Below, one piece after another: positions 18,956-27,847 of a DNA stretch of 64,000 nt (the stretch's first letter is position 1; each line of letters starts with the position of its first letter). The stretch comes from Clostridioides difficile (GTDB lineage Bacteria; Bacillota; Clostridia; Peptostreptococcales; Peptostreptococcaceae): positions 2,542,001 through 2,606,000 of the forward strand of contig CP103804.1 in assembly GCA_024919175.1 (NCBI GenBank), given 5' to 3'. The notes below the pieces were generated by a model, which was not told the DNA's origin, made no database searches, and saw nothing but the letters and a program-made list of their open reading frames with translations. The position numbers were made by a program, and so were the translations under genes.

Positions 18956-19182
18956 ATTGCATAATTTTGGTATTTGTCTTAAAAATCCCCGAGGTATTAA
19001 TTTATATTTTATTGTATTTTGCAAAATATATTGAATTTTATTCATTTTATACTTATAATTTATATTAATAATGGAAAATTAAAACAAAAGAATTTACTGG
19101 TTGTTAATTTAAAATCAAAATATATCTGGATGTGTTGATTCTATAGTCAGCACTTTTTCTTTTATAAATTTGCTTTTTGTGA

Positions 19183-19206
19183 TATAATATTAGCACCAGG
19201 TAATAA
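19183..19206 (+). promoter_or_regulatory. acc operon promoter with FapR-like operator
   Basis: TATAAT at 19183-19188 is followed directly by TTAGCACCAGGTAATAA (19190-19206). This closely matches the FapR operator of Firmicutes (TTAGTACCTGGTACTAA-like). It covers the transcription start, as in B. subtilis fatty-acid genes. FapR senses malonyl-CoA, the product of this operon. Confidence 0.65.
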
Positions 19207-19223
19207 TACAAGGGGGTAACAAC

Positions 19224-19676
19224 ATGAACATCAATGAAATTAAGGAATTATTAAAGGTCATAGACTCAACTAACTTAGAATATGTAAAGCTTGAAAGTAG
19301 CGATTTTAAATTAGAAGCATCTAAAAAATCTGAAGTTACAAGTTCACCTGTTTTAAGTGTACAACAAGAATCAGTAGTAGATCTTTCTTTAGAAAAGCCA
19401 TTTGTAAACGAGACACCTGTAGTATCTAATGAGAATTTATCAATAGTAGTAGCTCCTTTGATGGGAACATTCTATAATTCTCCAAGTCCAGATGCAGAAA
19501 GTTTTGTCAAGGTTGGCGATGTAGTTGAAGAGGGTGACACTTTATGTATATTAGAAGCAATGAAGCTTATGAACGAAATAACAAGTGAAATTAAAGGTGA
19601 AATAATTGAAGTATTAGTTGATAATGAAGAACTAGTAGAATATAATCAACCTTTATTTAAGATAAAACCATTGTAG
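19224..19676 (+). CDS. accB: Biotin carboxyl carrier protein of acetyl-CoA carboxylase
   Basis: This 150-aa protein carries the biotin that shuttles CO2 between AccC and the AccDA transferase in malonyl-CoA synthesis. The C-terminal biotinyl domain (about 75-150) has VVAPLMGTFYNSPSP and the biotinylation site EAMKLMNE (lysine in AMKL). The central linker is variable and proline-poor. An AAGGGGG site precedes the ATG. First gene of accB-accC-accD-accA, under the FapR-like operator. Confidence 0.95.
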   Translation: MNINEIKELLKVIDSTNLEYVKLESSDFKLEASKKSEVTSSPVLSVQQESVVDLSLEKPFVNETPVVSNENLSIVVAPLMGTFYNSPSPDAESFVKVGDVVEEGDTLCILEAMKLMNEITSEIKGEIIEVLVDNEELVEYNQPLFKIKPL

Positions 19677-19691
19677 TAGGAGGTATTTAAG

Positions 19692-21053
19692 TTGATAAAA
19701 AAAATACTAGTTGCAAATAGAGGCGATATAGCAGTTAGAATCATCAGAACATGTAAAGAACTCGGCATAAAAACTGTCGCTATCTATTCTGAAATAGATA
19801 AAGATTGTTTTCATAGATATATAGCTGATGAATCTATTTGCATAGGGCCAAACAATATAAGCAAGAGTTATAATAACATAGAAAATATTATATACCTTGC
19901 TCTTAAATTAAAATGTGATGCTATTCATCCAGGTTTTGGCTTTTTATCAGAAAACCCTGAATTTGCAAAACAATGTGAAGAGAATAATATTATTTTTATA
20001 GGTCCAACAAGAGAACAAATGATTTTGATGGGAGATAAATCTAGAGCAAGAGAAACTATGATGGAATTAAATATCCCTGTTGTTCCTGGTTCAGAATCTG
20101 TTTTAAAAACTAAGGAAGAAGCTTTAGAGGTTGCAAGAGGAATTGGCTATCCTGTTATGATAAAAGCCTCAAGTGGAGGCGGTGGGAAAGGCATGAGAAT
20201 CGTTAGAAAGGAAGAAGAACTTTTTTCAAATTTTGATATGGCAAGTTCAGAAGCTCTAGCAGCATTTTCTAATAGCGATTTATATATGGAAAAATTCATA
20301 GAAAATCCTAGACATATAGAAGTACAAGTATTTGGTGATAAACATTCAAATGCAATACATTTAGGTGATAGAGATTGTTCTATGCAGAGAAGAAATCAAA
20401 AAGTAATAGAAGAGTCTTTAAGTCCATACCTTTCAGATGAAGAAAGAATAAATCTTCATAAAATTGCAGTGGATATAGTAAAAGGTGTAGGTTATATTGG
20501 TGCTGGTACTATTGAATTTATAGTTGATAAAGATAAAAACTTTTATTTTATAGAAATGAATACAAGAATACAAGTTGAACATCCAGTTACAGAGATGGTA
20601 ACAAATCTTGACCTTATAAAACTTCAAATTTCTATAGCTAATGGAGAAGAAATACCTTTTAAACAAGAAGATGTTATTTTTAGAGGTCATGCTATTGAGT
20701 GTAGAATAAATGCTGAAGATTCATCAAATAATTTTGCTCCATCACCAGGTAAAATAGAGTCATTAAATTTACCTGGAGGTTTTGGTGTTAGATTTGATAC
20801 TTTTGTATATACAGGATATACTATACCACCTTTATATGATTCTATGATAGGTAAATTAATATGTTGGGCTGAGACTAGAGAAGAATGTATAAATAGAATT
20901 TATAGAGCTCTAGATGAAATTATTGTAGAAGGTATTAATACAAATGTAGAATTCCAAAAGGCACTTGTAACAAGTGAAGAGTTTAGAAAAGATACTCATC
21001 ATACCAAATTTATAGAAGATGTCTTTATGAAGAAAGAATTTGCTACATTATAA
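19692..21053 (+). CDS. accC: Biotin carboxylase subunit of acetyl-CoA carboxylase
   Basis: This 453-aa ATP-grasp enzyme carboxylates the biotin on AccB using bicarbonate and ATP. Motifs: N-terminal KKILVANRGDIAVRIIR, HPGFGFLSENPEFA, ATP-binding KASSGGGGKGMRIV, FIEMNTRIQVEHPVTE and GHAIECRINAE. Normal length. The start is TTG at 19692 with TAGGAGGT upstream, 15 bp after accB. Confidence 0.96.
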   Translation: MIKKILVANRGDIAVRIIRTCKELGIKTVAIYSEIDKDCFHRYIADESICIGPNNISKSYNNIENIIYLALKLKCDAIHPGFGFLSENPEFAKQCEENNIIFIGPTREQMILMGDKSRARETMMELNIPVVPGSESVLKTKEEALEVARGIGYPVMIKASSGGGGKGMRIVRKEEELFSNFDMASSEALAAFSNSDLYMEKFIENPRHIEVQVFGDKHSNAIHLGDRDCSMQRRNQKVIEESLSPYLSDEERINLHKIAVDIVKGVGYIGAGTIEFIVDKDKNFYFIEMNTRIQVEHPVTEMVTNLDLIKLQISIANGEEIPFKQEDVIFRGHAIECRINAEDSSNNFAPSPGKIESLNLPGGFGVRFDTFVYTGYTIPPLYDSMIGKLICWAETREECINRIYRALDEIIVEGINTNVEFQKALVTSEEFRKDTHHTKFIEDVFMKKEFATL

Positions 21054-21067
21054 GGAGTAAATAGATT

Positions 21068-21922
21068 ATGATAAAAAAATTTTTATCATCAAAAGAATCT
21101 AAGTATGTTACGATTTCTTTAGATGACAACTTTAAAAAGAATAGTGTAGATGATAAATTTTGGACTTATTGCAAAGGATGCGATAGTCATGTATTTAGAA
21201 AAGACATAGAAGAAAATTCGTTTGTATGTCCAAAATGCTCAAGACATTATGGTTTAAGAGTACGAAATAGAATAAATTTATTGATTGATAAAGGAACTTT
21301 TATGGAGTTTAATTCTGATATAGAATTTCAAAATCCATTAAACTTTCCTAAATATAAAGAAAAAGTAGACTCTTATAAGGAAAAAACAAATGAGTCAGAG
21401 GCTGTTGTCACAGGTTATGGAAGATTAAATGGAATTAAAACAGTAATTTGTGTAATGAATCCTGATTTTATGATGGGAAGCATGGGTTCTATTGTTGGAG
21501 AAAAAATAACTTACTCAATAGAATACGCTGCCAAAAACAATTTACCTATAATCATTTGTTCTGCTTCAGGAGGAGCTAGAATGCAAGAAGGTATGGTATC
21601 TCTTATGCAAATGGCAAAGACCTCTCAGGCACTTGCTAAGCTTGAAGAAAAGTCATTACCATATATATCAGTCTTAACTGACCCTACTACTGGAGGAGTA
21701 ACTGCTAGTTTTGCTATGCTTGGAGATATTATAATTTCTGAACCAAATACATTAATTGGTTTTGCAGGTCCAAGAGTAATAGAACAAACAATAAATCAAA
21801 AACTTCCTGAAGGATTTCAAACTTCTGAGTTTTTACTTGAAAAAGGTTTTATTGACATGATAGTAGATAGAAGAAAAATGAAGGAAGTGTTGTATCAAAT
21901 TCTTGCTATGCACAAGAAATAG
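21068..21922 (+). CDS. accD: Acetyl-CoA carboxylase carboxyltransferase subunit beta
   Basis: This 284-aa beta subunit joins AccA to move the carboxyl group from biotin to acetyl-CoA. The N-terminal zinc ribbon is complete (CKGC and CPKC, about 36-58). The crotonase-like core shows GSMGSIVGEK, SASGGARMQEGM and DPTTGGVTASFAMLGD. AAGGAG precedes the ATG, 14 bp after accC. Confidence 0.96.
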   Translation: MIKKFLSSKESKYVTISLDDNFKKNSVDDKFWTYCKGCDSHVFRKDIEENSFVCPKCSRHYGLRVRNRINLLIDKGTFMEFNSDIEFQNPLNFPKYKEKVDSYKEKTNESEAVVTGYGRLNGIKTVICVMNPDFMMGSMGSIVGEKITYSIEYAAKNNLPIIICSASGGARMQEGMVSLMQMAKTSQALAKLEEKSLPYISVLTDPTTGGVTASFAMLGDIIISEPNTLIGFAGPRVIEQTINQKLPEGFQTSEFLLEKGFIDMIVDRRKMKEVLYQILAMHKK

Positions 21923-21942
21923 GGCATAAAGGAGGAACTGTT

Positions 21943-22887
21943 TTGATTGAAAATAATAATGATAAAATAAAAGTCTTAGAAAATGATATTAAACAATTAA
22001 TAGCTATTTCTGAGGCAAATAATATAGATTTAAGTGATAAAATAAATTCACTTAGTGAAAAATTAGCAAAACTTAAAGAAGATGCCTTTTCACATCTATC
22101 ACCATATGAAAAGGTAGTATTAAGTAGAGATATAAAAAGACCTACAACTTTGGAATACATAGAACATATTTGTTCTAATTTTTTGGAGCTTCATGGAGAT
22201 AGGCTTTATAAAGATGACCCTTCTATAGTTGGAGGAATCGGACAAATAGGAAAATTCAATGTTACTATAGTTGGCCACCAAAAGGGAAGAGATACTAAAG
22301 AAAATATAAAAAGAAACTTTGGTATGCCTCATCCAGAAGGATATAGAAAAGCGTTAAGACTTATGAAGCAAGCTGAAAAATTTGACAGACCAATAGTGAC
22401 ATTTATTGATACATCAGGAGCATTTTGTGGCCTAGAGGCAGAGGAAAGAGGACAAGGAGAAGCTATTGCAAGAAACTTACTTGAAATGAGTAAACTTTCT
22501 GTTCCAGTAATCACCTTTGTAATTGGCGAAGGTGGTAGTGGAGGGGCTTTAGGAATTGGAGTAGGCAATGATGTGTGTATGTTAGAACACTCAGTTTATT
22601 CTGTAATTTCACCTGAAGGTCTTTCTAGTATCTTATTTAAAGATTCATCTAAAGCAAAAGAAGCTTGTGATGTTATGAAACTTACAAGTAATGACTTGTA
22701 TGATTTAAAAATAATAGATAAGATTATAAAAGAACCTCTTGGCGGTGCACAAAAAGATGTAGAGGCTGTTTCAAAAGAAATGAAGTCTTATATTTTAGAA
22801 AGATTAAATCATTATAAAGATATGCCTAAAGAAGAAATAATGTCTCAAAGGTATAATAAATTTAGAAATATTGGAAAATGCTTATAG
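21943..22887 (+). CDS. accA: Acetyl-CoA carboxylase carboxyltransferase subunit alpha
   Basis: This 314-aa alpha subunit completes the carboxyltransferase. Family motifs include ELHGDRLYKDDPSIVGGIG, NFGMPHPEGYRKALRLMK, FIDTSGAFCGLEAEERGQ and GEGGSGGALGIGVG. The start is TTG at 21943 behind AAGGAGG, 20 bp after accD. Last gene of the operon. Confidence 0.96.
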   Translation: MIENNNDKIKVLENDIKQLIAISEANNIDLSDKINSLSEKLAKLKEDAFSHLSPYEKVVLSRDIKRPTTLEYIEHICSNFLELHGDRLYKDDPSIVGGIGQIGKFNVTIVGHQKGRDTKENIKRNFGMPHPEGYRKALRLMKQAEKFDRPIVTFIDTSGAFCGLEAEERGQGEAIARNLLEMSKLSVPVITFVIGEGGSGGALGIGVGNDVCMLEHSVYSVISPEGLSSILFKDSSKAKEACDVMKLTSNDLYDLKIIDKIIKEPLGGAQKDVEAVSKEMKSYILERLNHYKDMPKEEIMSQRYNKFRNIGKCL

Positions 22888-23075
22888 AATATAAAGAAAT
22901 TTGTAGATTTTTCATTATAAAATGGTTTTAAAAAATAAAGGTTTTCTTAAATCTATTATAGAAGTATATTTTTATAAAAGTATACTTTAAATGATGATTG
23001 TAATTAGTAAATGGCAATTGTGATTTAGTACTTTAGGTAATGGATACTTTAACAAATTAACAAGGAGATGTTGAA

Positions 23076-23336
23076 ATGGAAGTACTAAAAGTTTCATCAA
23101 AATCTAATCCTAATTCTGTAGCTGGAGCTTTGGCTGGAGTACTGAGAGAACGAGGTATTGCAGAAATACAAGCTATAGGAGCTGGAGCTCTAAATCAAGC
23201 AATAAAATCAATTGCAATAGCAAGAGGCTTTGTTGCACCTAGTGGAATGGACTTAGTGTGTATTCCCGCATTTACTGATATAGAAATCGAAGGTGATAAG
23301 AAAACTGCTATCAAACTTATAATTGAACCTAGATAA
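23076..23336 (+). CDS. spoVS: Stage V sporulation protein S
   Basis: This 86-aa Alba-like protein matches SpoVS throughout (MEVLKVSSKSNPNSVAGALA, GAGALNQAIKSIAIARGFVA). SpoVS is a small nucleic-acid-binding-type regulator required for late spore development in Bacillus. An AAGGAG site precedes the ATG. It sits about 190 bp after accA, probably with its own promoter. Confidence 0.95.
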   Translation: MEVLKVSSKSNPNSVAGALAGVLRERGIAEIQAIGAGALNQAIKSIAIARGFVAPSGMDLVCIPAFTDIEIEGDKKTAIKLIIEPR

Positions 23337-23489
23337 TATATCTTTTTATTAGAATTTAATTAAGTTTTAAAGGTTGACTATGGAAATGATATACTGTAGT
23401 GAACCTTTTTTACTTTAATATATTTTATTTTATATAATTTTTAATGTATAATCTTAATTAAACAAATAAGTTTGAAGGAGATGTACATT

Positions 23490-23861
23490 ATGAAATTAAA
23501 GCTATTTTTAGAAGAGTATGCAGTATGTAGATTAAATAGTAACAGTAAAATACCAACATGGATAGATACAAAAAATTTCTATTCCATAACTAAAACTGAT
23601 GATGAATTAAGTGTTGTATGTTCAAATAATAATATACCTTCTGATGTTAAGTCAGAAAAAGAATGGAGAATACTTAAAATATTAGGACCTTTAGATTTTT
23701 CACTTATAGGAATTTTATCTAAAATAAGCGGGTTATTAGCTGATAATAAGATAAGTATATTTGCAATTTCTACATATGATACAGATTATATTTTAATAAA
23801 AGAAAAAGATATAAAAAATGCTTGTAAAATTCTAAACTGTAATGGATATGAGATAGAGTAG
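23490..23861 (+). CDS. ACT-domain protein
   Basis: This 123-aa protein matches the small ACT-domain group seen in Firmicutes (MKLKLFLEEYAVCRL; then EWRILKILGPLDFSLIGILS; then GLLADNKISIFAISTYDTDY). ACT domains bind small ligands, often amino acids. No catalytic part is attached, so a regulatory or ligand-sensing role is inferred. The start is ATG 23490, 9 bases after GAAGGAG; a TTG at 23472 overlaps that site and is rejected. Confidence 0.8.
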   Translation: MKLKLFLEEYAVCRLNSNSKIPTWIDTKNFYSITKTDDELSVVCSNNNIPSDVKSEKEWRILKILGPLDFSLIGILSKISGLLADNKISIFAISTYDTDYILIKEKDIKNACKILNCNGYEIE

Positions 23862-23890
23862 TTGAAGACTTAAATGCGAGGTTATAGTTT

Positions 23891-24736
23891 ATGATTCATA
23901 TAGTTGAGATTTTTAAAATAAGTATAATAAATATCTTCTGTTTTATAGGAATATTTATTGTATTTGGATTGTTTTTTAGTATTATAGAAAATTTAAATAA
24001 TAAATTTATCTTTTTATCTTTTGGAAAAACTGGTGTCATTGTAACTGGAGCTATAGGAACTTTCATACATGAATTGAGTCATTTAATAATGTGTTTGATT
24101 TTCATGCATAAAATAAATTCAGTAAAATTCTTTAGACCAATTGAAAGTAAAAATGATGGAGTATTAGGATATGTAAATCATAGCTATAAAAAAGATAATA
24201 TTTATCAAAGTATAGGAAATTTTTTTATAGGAATTGCTCCAATTATAGGTGGAACAATTATGATTATTTTTCTTTTTAGAATAATATTGCCAGATAGTTA
24301 TATTAAAATAACACAAAGTATAGATTTAAAGTTATATGTAAGTATGATTAATAATTTTAATATAACAGGTTTTACACAGATTATTTTAGATGATGTTTCT
24401 AATTTTATAAAAACAATATTATTAACACCTGATATATATTCATTAAGATATTTTATATTTATGTTTTTAATGTATTCAATTTCCACTCATATGTCACTTA
24501 GTCGTGCTGATTTAAAAAGCAGTTTAAAAGGGTTAAGTTTTATAGTTATAATTGTATTTGCAATTAGTTTAATTACATACTTATTTGGACTTAACAGCTT
24601 AAATATGTCTAGTTTAATAGTGAAGTACAACATATTTATAAGTTTTTTTATGACAATAGGGCTTATTTTTTCAATAATAACGCTTATAATATCTTATATT
24701 TTAAGTTTGGTAAGTCCATTTAAAAATTTTAATTAA
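23891..24736 (+). CDS. Polytopic membrane protein with HExxH motif
   Basis: This 281-aa protein has about six or seven membrane segments. HELSH lies within IGTFIHELSHLIMCLIF (about residues 57-73), as in M50-type membrane metalloproteases. The second zinc-ligand motif of M50 enzymes (NPDG) is not visible, so the protein may be a non-protease relative. The start ATG has GCGAGG upstream. It follows the ACT gene by 29 bp and may share its transcript. Confidence 0.6.
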   Translation: MIHIVEIFKISIINIFCFIGIFIVFGLFFSIIENLNNKFIFLSFGKTGVIVTGAIGTFIHELSHLIMCLIFMHKINSVKFFRPIESKNDGVLGYVNHSYKKDNIYQSIGNFFIGIAPIIGGTIMIIFLFRIILPDSYIKITQSIDLKLYVSMINNFNITGFTQIILDDVSNFIKTILLTPDIYSLRYFIFMFLMYSISTHMSLSRADLKSSLKGLSFIVIIVFAISLITYLFGLNSLNMSSLIVKYNIFISFFMTIGLIFSIITLIISYILSLVSPFKNFN

Positions 24737-24836
24737 GATGCTAAATTTTATACTATTTTTAGTTTTCTTATTTTGTATTTTGGTTTCCTTGAAAAGATAG
24801 TAAAATTAAAGATTGAAAAGATTTTAGTAAAGTATA

Positions 24837-24889
24837 AAATTTCTCAATATATATTTAATAAATATTTACTAATATATATTGAGAAATTT
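24837..24889. repeat. 19-bp inverted repeat
   Basis: AAATTTCTCAATATATATT (24837-24855) is repeated exactly inverted at 24871-24889 with a 15-base loop. It probably works as a factor-independent terminator for the membrane protein, but no long T-run follows. The rest of the 350-bp gap to 25085 holds nothing else I can support. Confidence 0.55.
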
Positions 24890-25085
24890 AAAAAGAGTAC
24901 TTGAATTCAACTAGTCTTTAAATGTGGATTTAGGGAATAGTTAGCGCAAAAACTAATTAGAGCACTGCTAATCTCTTAAAAAATACATTAATTGATTAAA
25001 TTAAATATTTATGCTAACATAGCTACATTGTTATTAATAAAAATAACTTACAAATATTCATATTTTAATTTTAGGAGGTTTAAAT

Positions 25086-26213
25086 TTGAATAATGATAAG
25101 AAAATTATAAAAGTACATAATAAATCCGATAAACCTGATAATATTGTCATCAAAGAAAATGAACTTATAGAAAAATGTCTACTTTTGGAAAATAAACTTC
25201 CTGTATTTATGAAAGATTATTTTATATATCTAAAAGGCTCTGTTGCTGTCTCTACACGACTTGCTTATTTAGAAGATATAAAGTTTTTCTGCTTATATAT
25301 GATTGAGACAAAGGAATTAACAAGTGCAGATTGTATAAAAGAAATTACAGAAAGTGATTTTAATATGATAAAATCAAGAGATATAAACTTATTTTTAGGT
25401 GATTATTGCAGTAGATATTATAAAAATACAGAAAAAAATACATTAATTTTTGAAAACAACAACAGAGCTCTGGCAAGAAAAAAATCATCCATCTCTACTC
25501 TATTTAAATTTTTATATAGAAATTCTCAAATAGATAATAACATAACTGATGGATTTAATCCGATAAAATTACCTAAACCACAACCAGATGCTATTAAACG
25601 CCTTGAAATAGATGAAGTTGCAAAAATGTTAGAATCGGTAGAAACAGGTGAAGGACTTACAGAAAAAGAAAAAGTTTATTGGAAAAAAACTAGATTACGT
25701 GATAAAGCTATATTAGCTCTATTTGTTACATATGGGCTTAGATTAAATGAACTTAGAGAGCTGAACATCTCCTCTTTTAATTTTTCCAGAGGTGAATTCA
25801 AAATATACAGAAAACGTGGAAAAGAAGTCTTAATGCCTATAAATCATACTTGTGAGCATGTAATAAAAGATTATTTGCAAAATGAAAGAACAAGGGATGA
25901 CTTACTAAGTGATGAAGTTAAAGATGCGTTATTCTTATCTCTTCAAAATAAAAGAATTACAGCAAAAGCTATAAGGACACTTGTAAAAAAATATACATCT
26001 ATTCCACTAGATACAACTAGAGATAATGGATATAGTCCTCATAAATTAAGAGCAACTGCTGCAACTTCTCTGATTCAAACAGGATTTTCTATATATGATG
26101 TTCAAAATTTACTCGACCATGATAATGTCACGACTACTCAACTTTATGCTGCACATAAAAAAAATGTAAAACGTGATATAGTTAAGAATTTTGAATGGAT
26201 TGAAGATGATTAA
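25086..26213 (+). CDS. Tyrosine site-specific recombinase
   Basis: This 375-aa integrase-like protein has an N-terminal SAM-like core-binding domain (about 35-165) and a catalytic domain with the conserved arginine in TYGLRLNELREL, HKLRATAATSLIQTG (H-x-x-R box), LLDHDNVTTTQLY (histidine and the tyrosine nucleophile). It resembles XerC/XerD but has a longer N-terminus. Start TTG 25086 behind TAGGAGG. No att sites or prophage genes lie beside it, so it is probably a resident chromosomal recombinase. It is followed by lexA. Confidence 0.85.
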   Translation: MNNDKKIIKVHNKSDKPDNIVIKENELIEKCLLLENKLPVFMKDYFIYLKGSVAVSTRLAYLEDIKFFCLYMIETKELTSADCIKEITESDFNMIKSRDINLFLGDYCSRYYKNTEKNTLIFENNNRALARKKSSISTLFKFLYRNSQIDNNITDGFNPIKLPKPQPDAIKRLEIDEVAKMLESVETGEGLTEKEKVYWKKTRLRDKAILALFVTYGLRLNELRELNISSFNFSRGEFKIYRKRGKEVLMPINHTCEHVIKDYLQNERTRDDLLSDEVKDALFLSLQNKRITAKAIRTLVKKYTSIPLDTTRDNGYSPHKLRATAATSLIQTGFSIYDVQNLLDHDNVTTTQLYAAHKKNVKRDIVKNFEWIEDD

Positions 26214-26220
26214 AAATCAG

Positions 26221-26232
26221 GAACAAATGTTT
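26221..26232. promoter_or_regulatory. LexA (SOS) box upstream of lexA
   Basis: GAACAAATGTTT fits the Firmicutes SOS consensus GAAC-N4-GTTY. It lies about 85 bp before the lexA start, consistent with autoregulation. Confidence 0.85.
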
Positions 26233-26315
26233 GCAGATATAAATGGATTATGTTATAATTAAAAATATAAATGTATGGAAATAAAAACAAAATATGTTTG
26301 GAAATGAGTGATGTT

Positions 26316-26951
26316 ATGTATTTAGATCTAACTGAAAAGCAAGTTTTAATACTGGAATTTATAAAATCTCAAATCATATTAAAAGGCTATCCACCTGCTG
26401 TAAGAGAAATATGTACTGCTGTAGGGTTAAGATCTACTTCAACTGTGCACTCTCATCTAAATAAACTTGAAAAACTGGGATACATAAGAAAAGACCCTAC
26501 TAAACCAAGAGCTATTGAAGTTTTGGAACGTAGTAAAGTCAATGATGTTTCTGGAGCTAACCAGGAAATAATAGAACTTCCTTTAGTAGGTCAAATAACA
26601 GCTGGAGAACCCATTTTAGCTCAACAAAACATAGAGGAATATATTCCATTCCCTGCCAGTTTAGTAAAGGGCAGTAATAATTTTGTATTAAAAGTAAAAG
26701 GCGAAAGTATGATTAATGCAGGAATTTTAGATGAAGATTACGTTGTAGTAGACAAAAAAAATACAGCCTTAAATTCTCAGATAGTAGTTGCACTTATAAA
26801 TGGTGAATCTGCTACGGTCAAGAGATTCTTTAAAGAAGGAAACTCGATAAGACTTCAACCAGAAAATGATTTTATGGAACCTATTATGCTTAAAGACTCA
26901 GAAGTTGAAATTGTAGGTATTGTAACTGGTGTATTTAGAGTTATAAAATAA
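26316..26951 (+). CDS. lexA: SOS repressor LexA
   Basis: LexA represses DNA-damage genes and is inactivated by RecA-stimulated self-cleavage. The N-terminal winged helix (YPPAVREICTAVGLRSTSTV, KDPTKPRAIE) is followed by the peptidase domain: cleavage site in VGQITAGEPIL (Ala-Gly), catalytic serine in VKGESMINAGI and lysine in SATVKRFF. I start at ATG 26316 (MYLDLTEKQ), which aligns with B. subtilis LexA; the frame stays open to 26271 but those codons do not match the family. 211 aa. Confidence 0.95.
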   Translation: MYLDLTEKQVLILEFIKSQIILKGYPPAVREICTAVGLRSTSTVHSHLNKLEKLGYIRKDPTKPRAIEVLERSKVNDVSGANQEIIELPLVGQITAGEPILAQQNIEEYIPFPASLVKGSNNFVLKVKGESMINAGILDEDYVVVDKKNTALNSQIVVALINGESATVKRFFKEGNSIRLQPENDFMEPIMLKDSEVEIVGIVTGVFRVIK

Positions 26952-26967
26952 CTATTAAAGAATATCA

Positions 26968-27038
26968 AAAAATAAGCTATTCAATAGATAAAATATAGCT
27001 GAATTTCTTTATTTTATCTATTGGGAATAGCTTATTTT
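26968..27038. terminator. Bidirectional terminator after lexA
   Basis: AATAAGCTATTC plus AATAGATAAAATA pair with the matching 3' arms ending GAATAGCTTATT, then TTTTT. Located between convergent lexA and the ABC exporter. Confidence 0.8.
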
Positions 27039-27154
27039 TATATGTGTTTATCTACTCTTTTATATTATTTCTATCTATTTTATTGTTTCTACTTGTGGTA
27101 TTTAAAAAAACAAATAAATTGAATGTTTACACTAAAATAAATTAATAAATAGAT

Positions 27155-27847
27155 TTAAACTACATTTGCAATATTACCATCTTGTATTGTTATACACACA
27201 TCAGCCATTTTTGCTATATCATTGTTGTGAGTTATCATAATTAAAGTTTGTTCAAAATCATCTACACAAATTTTTAAAAGATTCATTACATCCTCAGTAG
27301 TTTTACTATCTAAATTACCAGTAGGTTCATCTGCAAATATTATTTCGGGTTTATTCACTAATGCTCTTGCTATAGCAACTCTTTGTTGCTGTCCTCCACT
27401 TAACTCATTTGGAAATTTATTTATTTCATTTTTAATTCCTAATAAATCTAGTATATTCTTTATATAATTTTTATCTATTTTCTTGTTATCTATAGTTACT
27501 GGGAGTACTATATTATCATATACACTCATAACTGGTATCAAGTTAAAGCTTTGAAATATAAATCCGAATTTTTCCCTTCTAAATTTTGATAATTCTTCTT
27601 CTTTTAATTTTGATATATTTTTACCATCAATAATAACCCTACCTGATGTTATATTGTCTAATCCTGCAATACAGTGCAAAAGTGTACTTTTACCACTTCC
27701 ACTAGGACCAATTATTGATGTAAACTTTCCTTTCTCAAATGCTAAATTAATATTTTTTAAAGCAACTATTTTATTTTCCCCTTTACCATAAATTTTATTT
27801 AAATTTATTACTTCTAATATCTCCATATATTTACCACCTTTACTCAT
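27155..27847 (-). CDS. ABC exporter ATP-binding protein
   Basis: ATPase of the MacB/BceA type, 230 aa: Walker A GPSGSGKST, Q loop FQSFNLIP, signature LSGGQQQR, Walker B EIIFADEPTGNLDS, H loop MITHNN. It may start at ATG 27829 (MEILEVINLNK), because AAGGTGG lies just before that codon. The first six codons of the longer form overlap the permease stop. It follows its permease directly. Confidence 0.9.
   Translation of the reverse strand: MSKGGKYMEILEVINLNKIYGKGENKIVALKNINLAFEKGKFTSIIGPSGSGKSTLLHCIAGLDNITSGRVIIDGKNISKLKEEELSKFRREKFGFIFQSFNLIPVMSVYDNIVLPVTIDNKKIDKNYIKNILDLLGIKNEINKFPNELSGGQQQRVAIARALVNKPEIIFADEPTGNLDSKTTEDVMNLLKICVDDFEQTLIMITHNNDIAKMADVCITIQDGNIANVV

Noticed and set aside
25086..26213. 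Tyrosine recombinase as part of an integrative element
   Set aside because: No att repeats, cargo or composition change surround it; it sits beside lexA among core genes.
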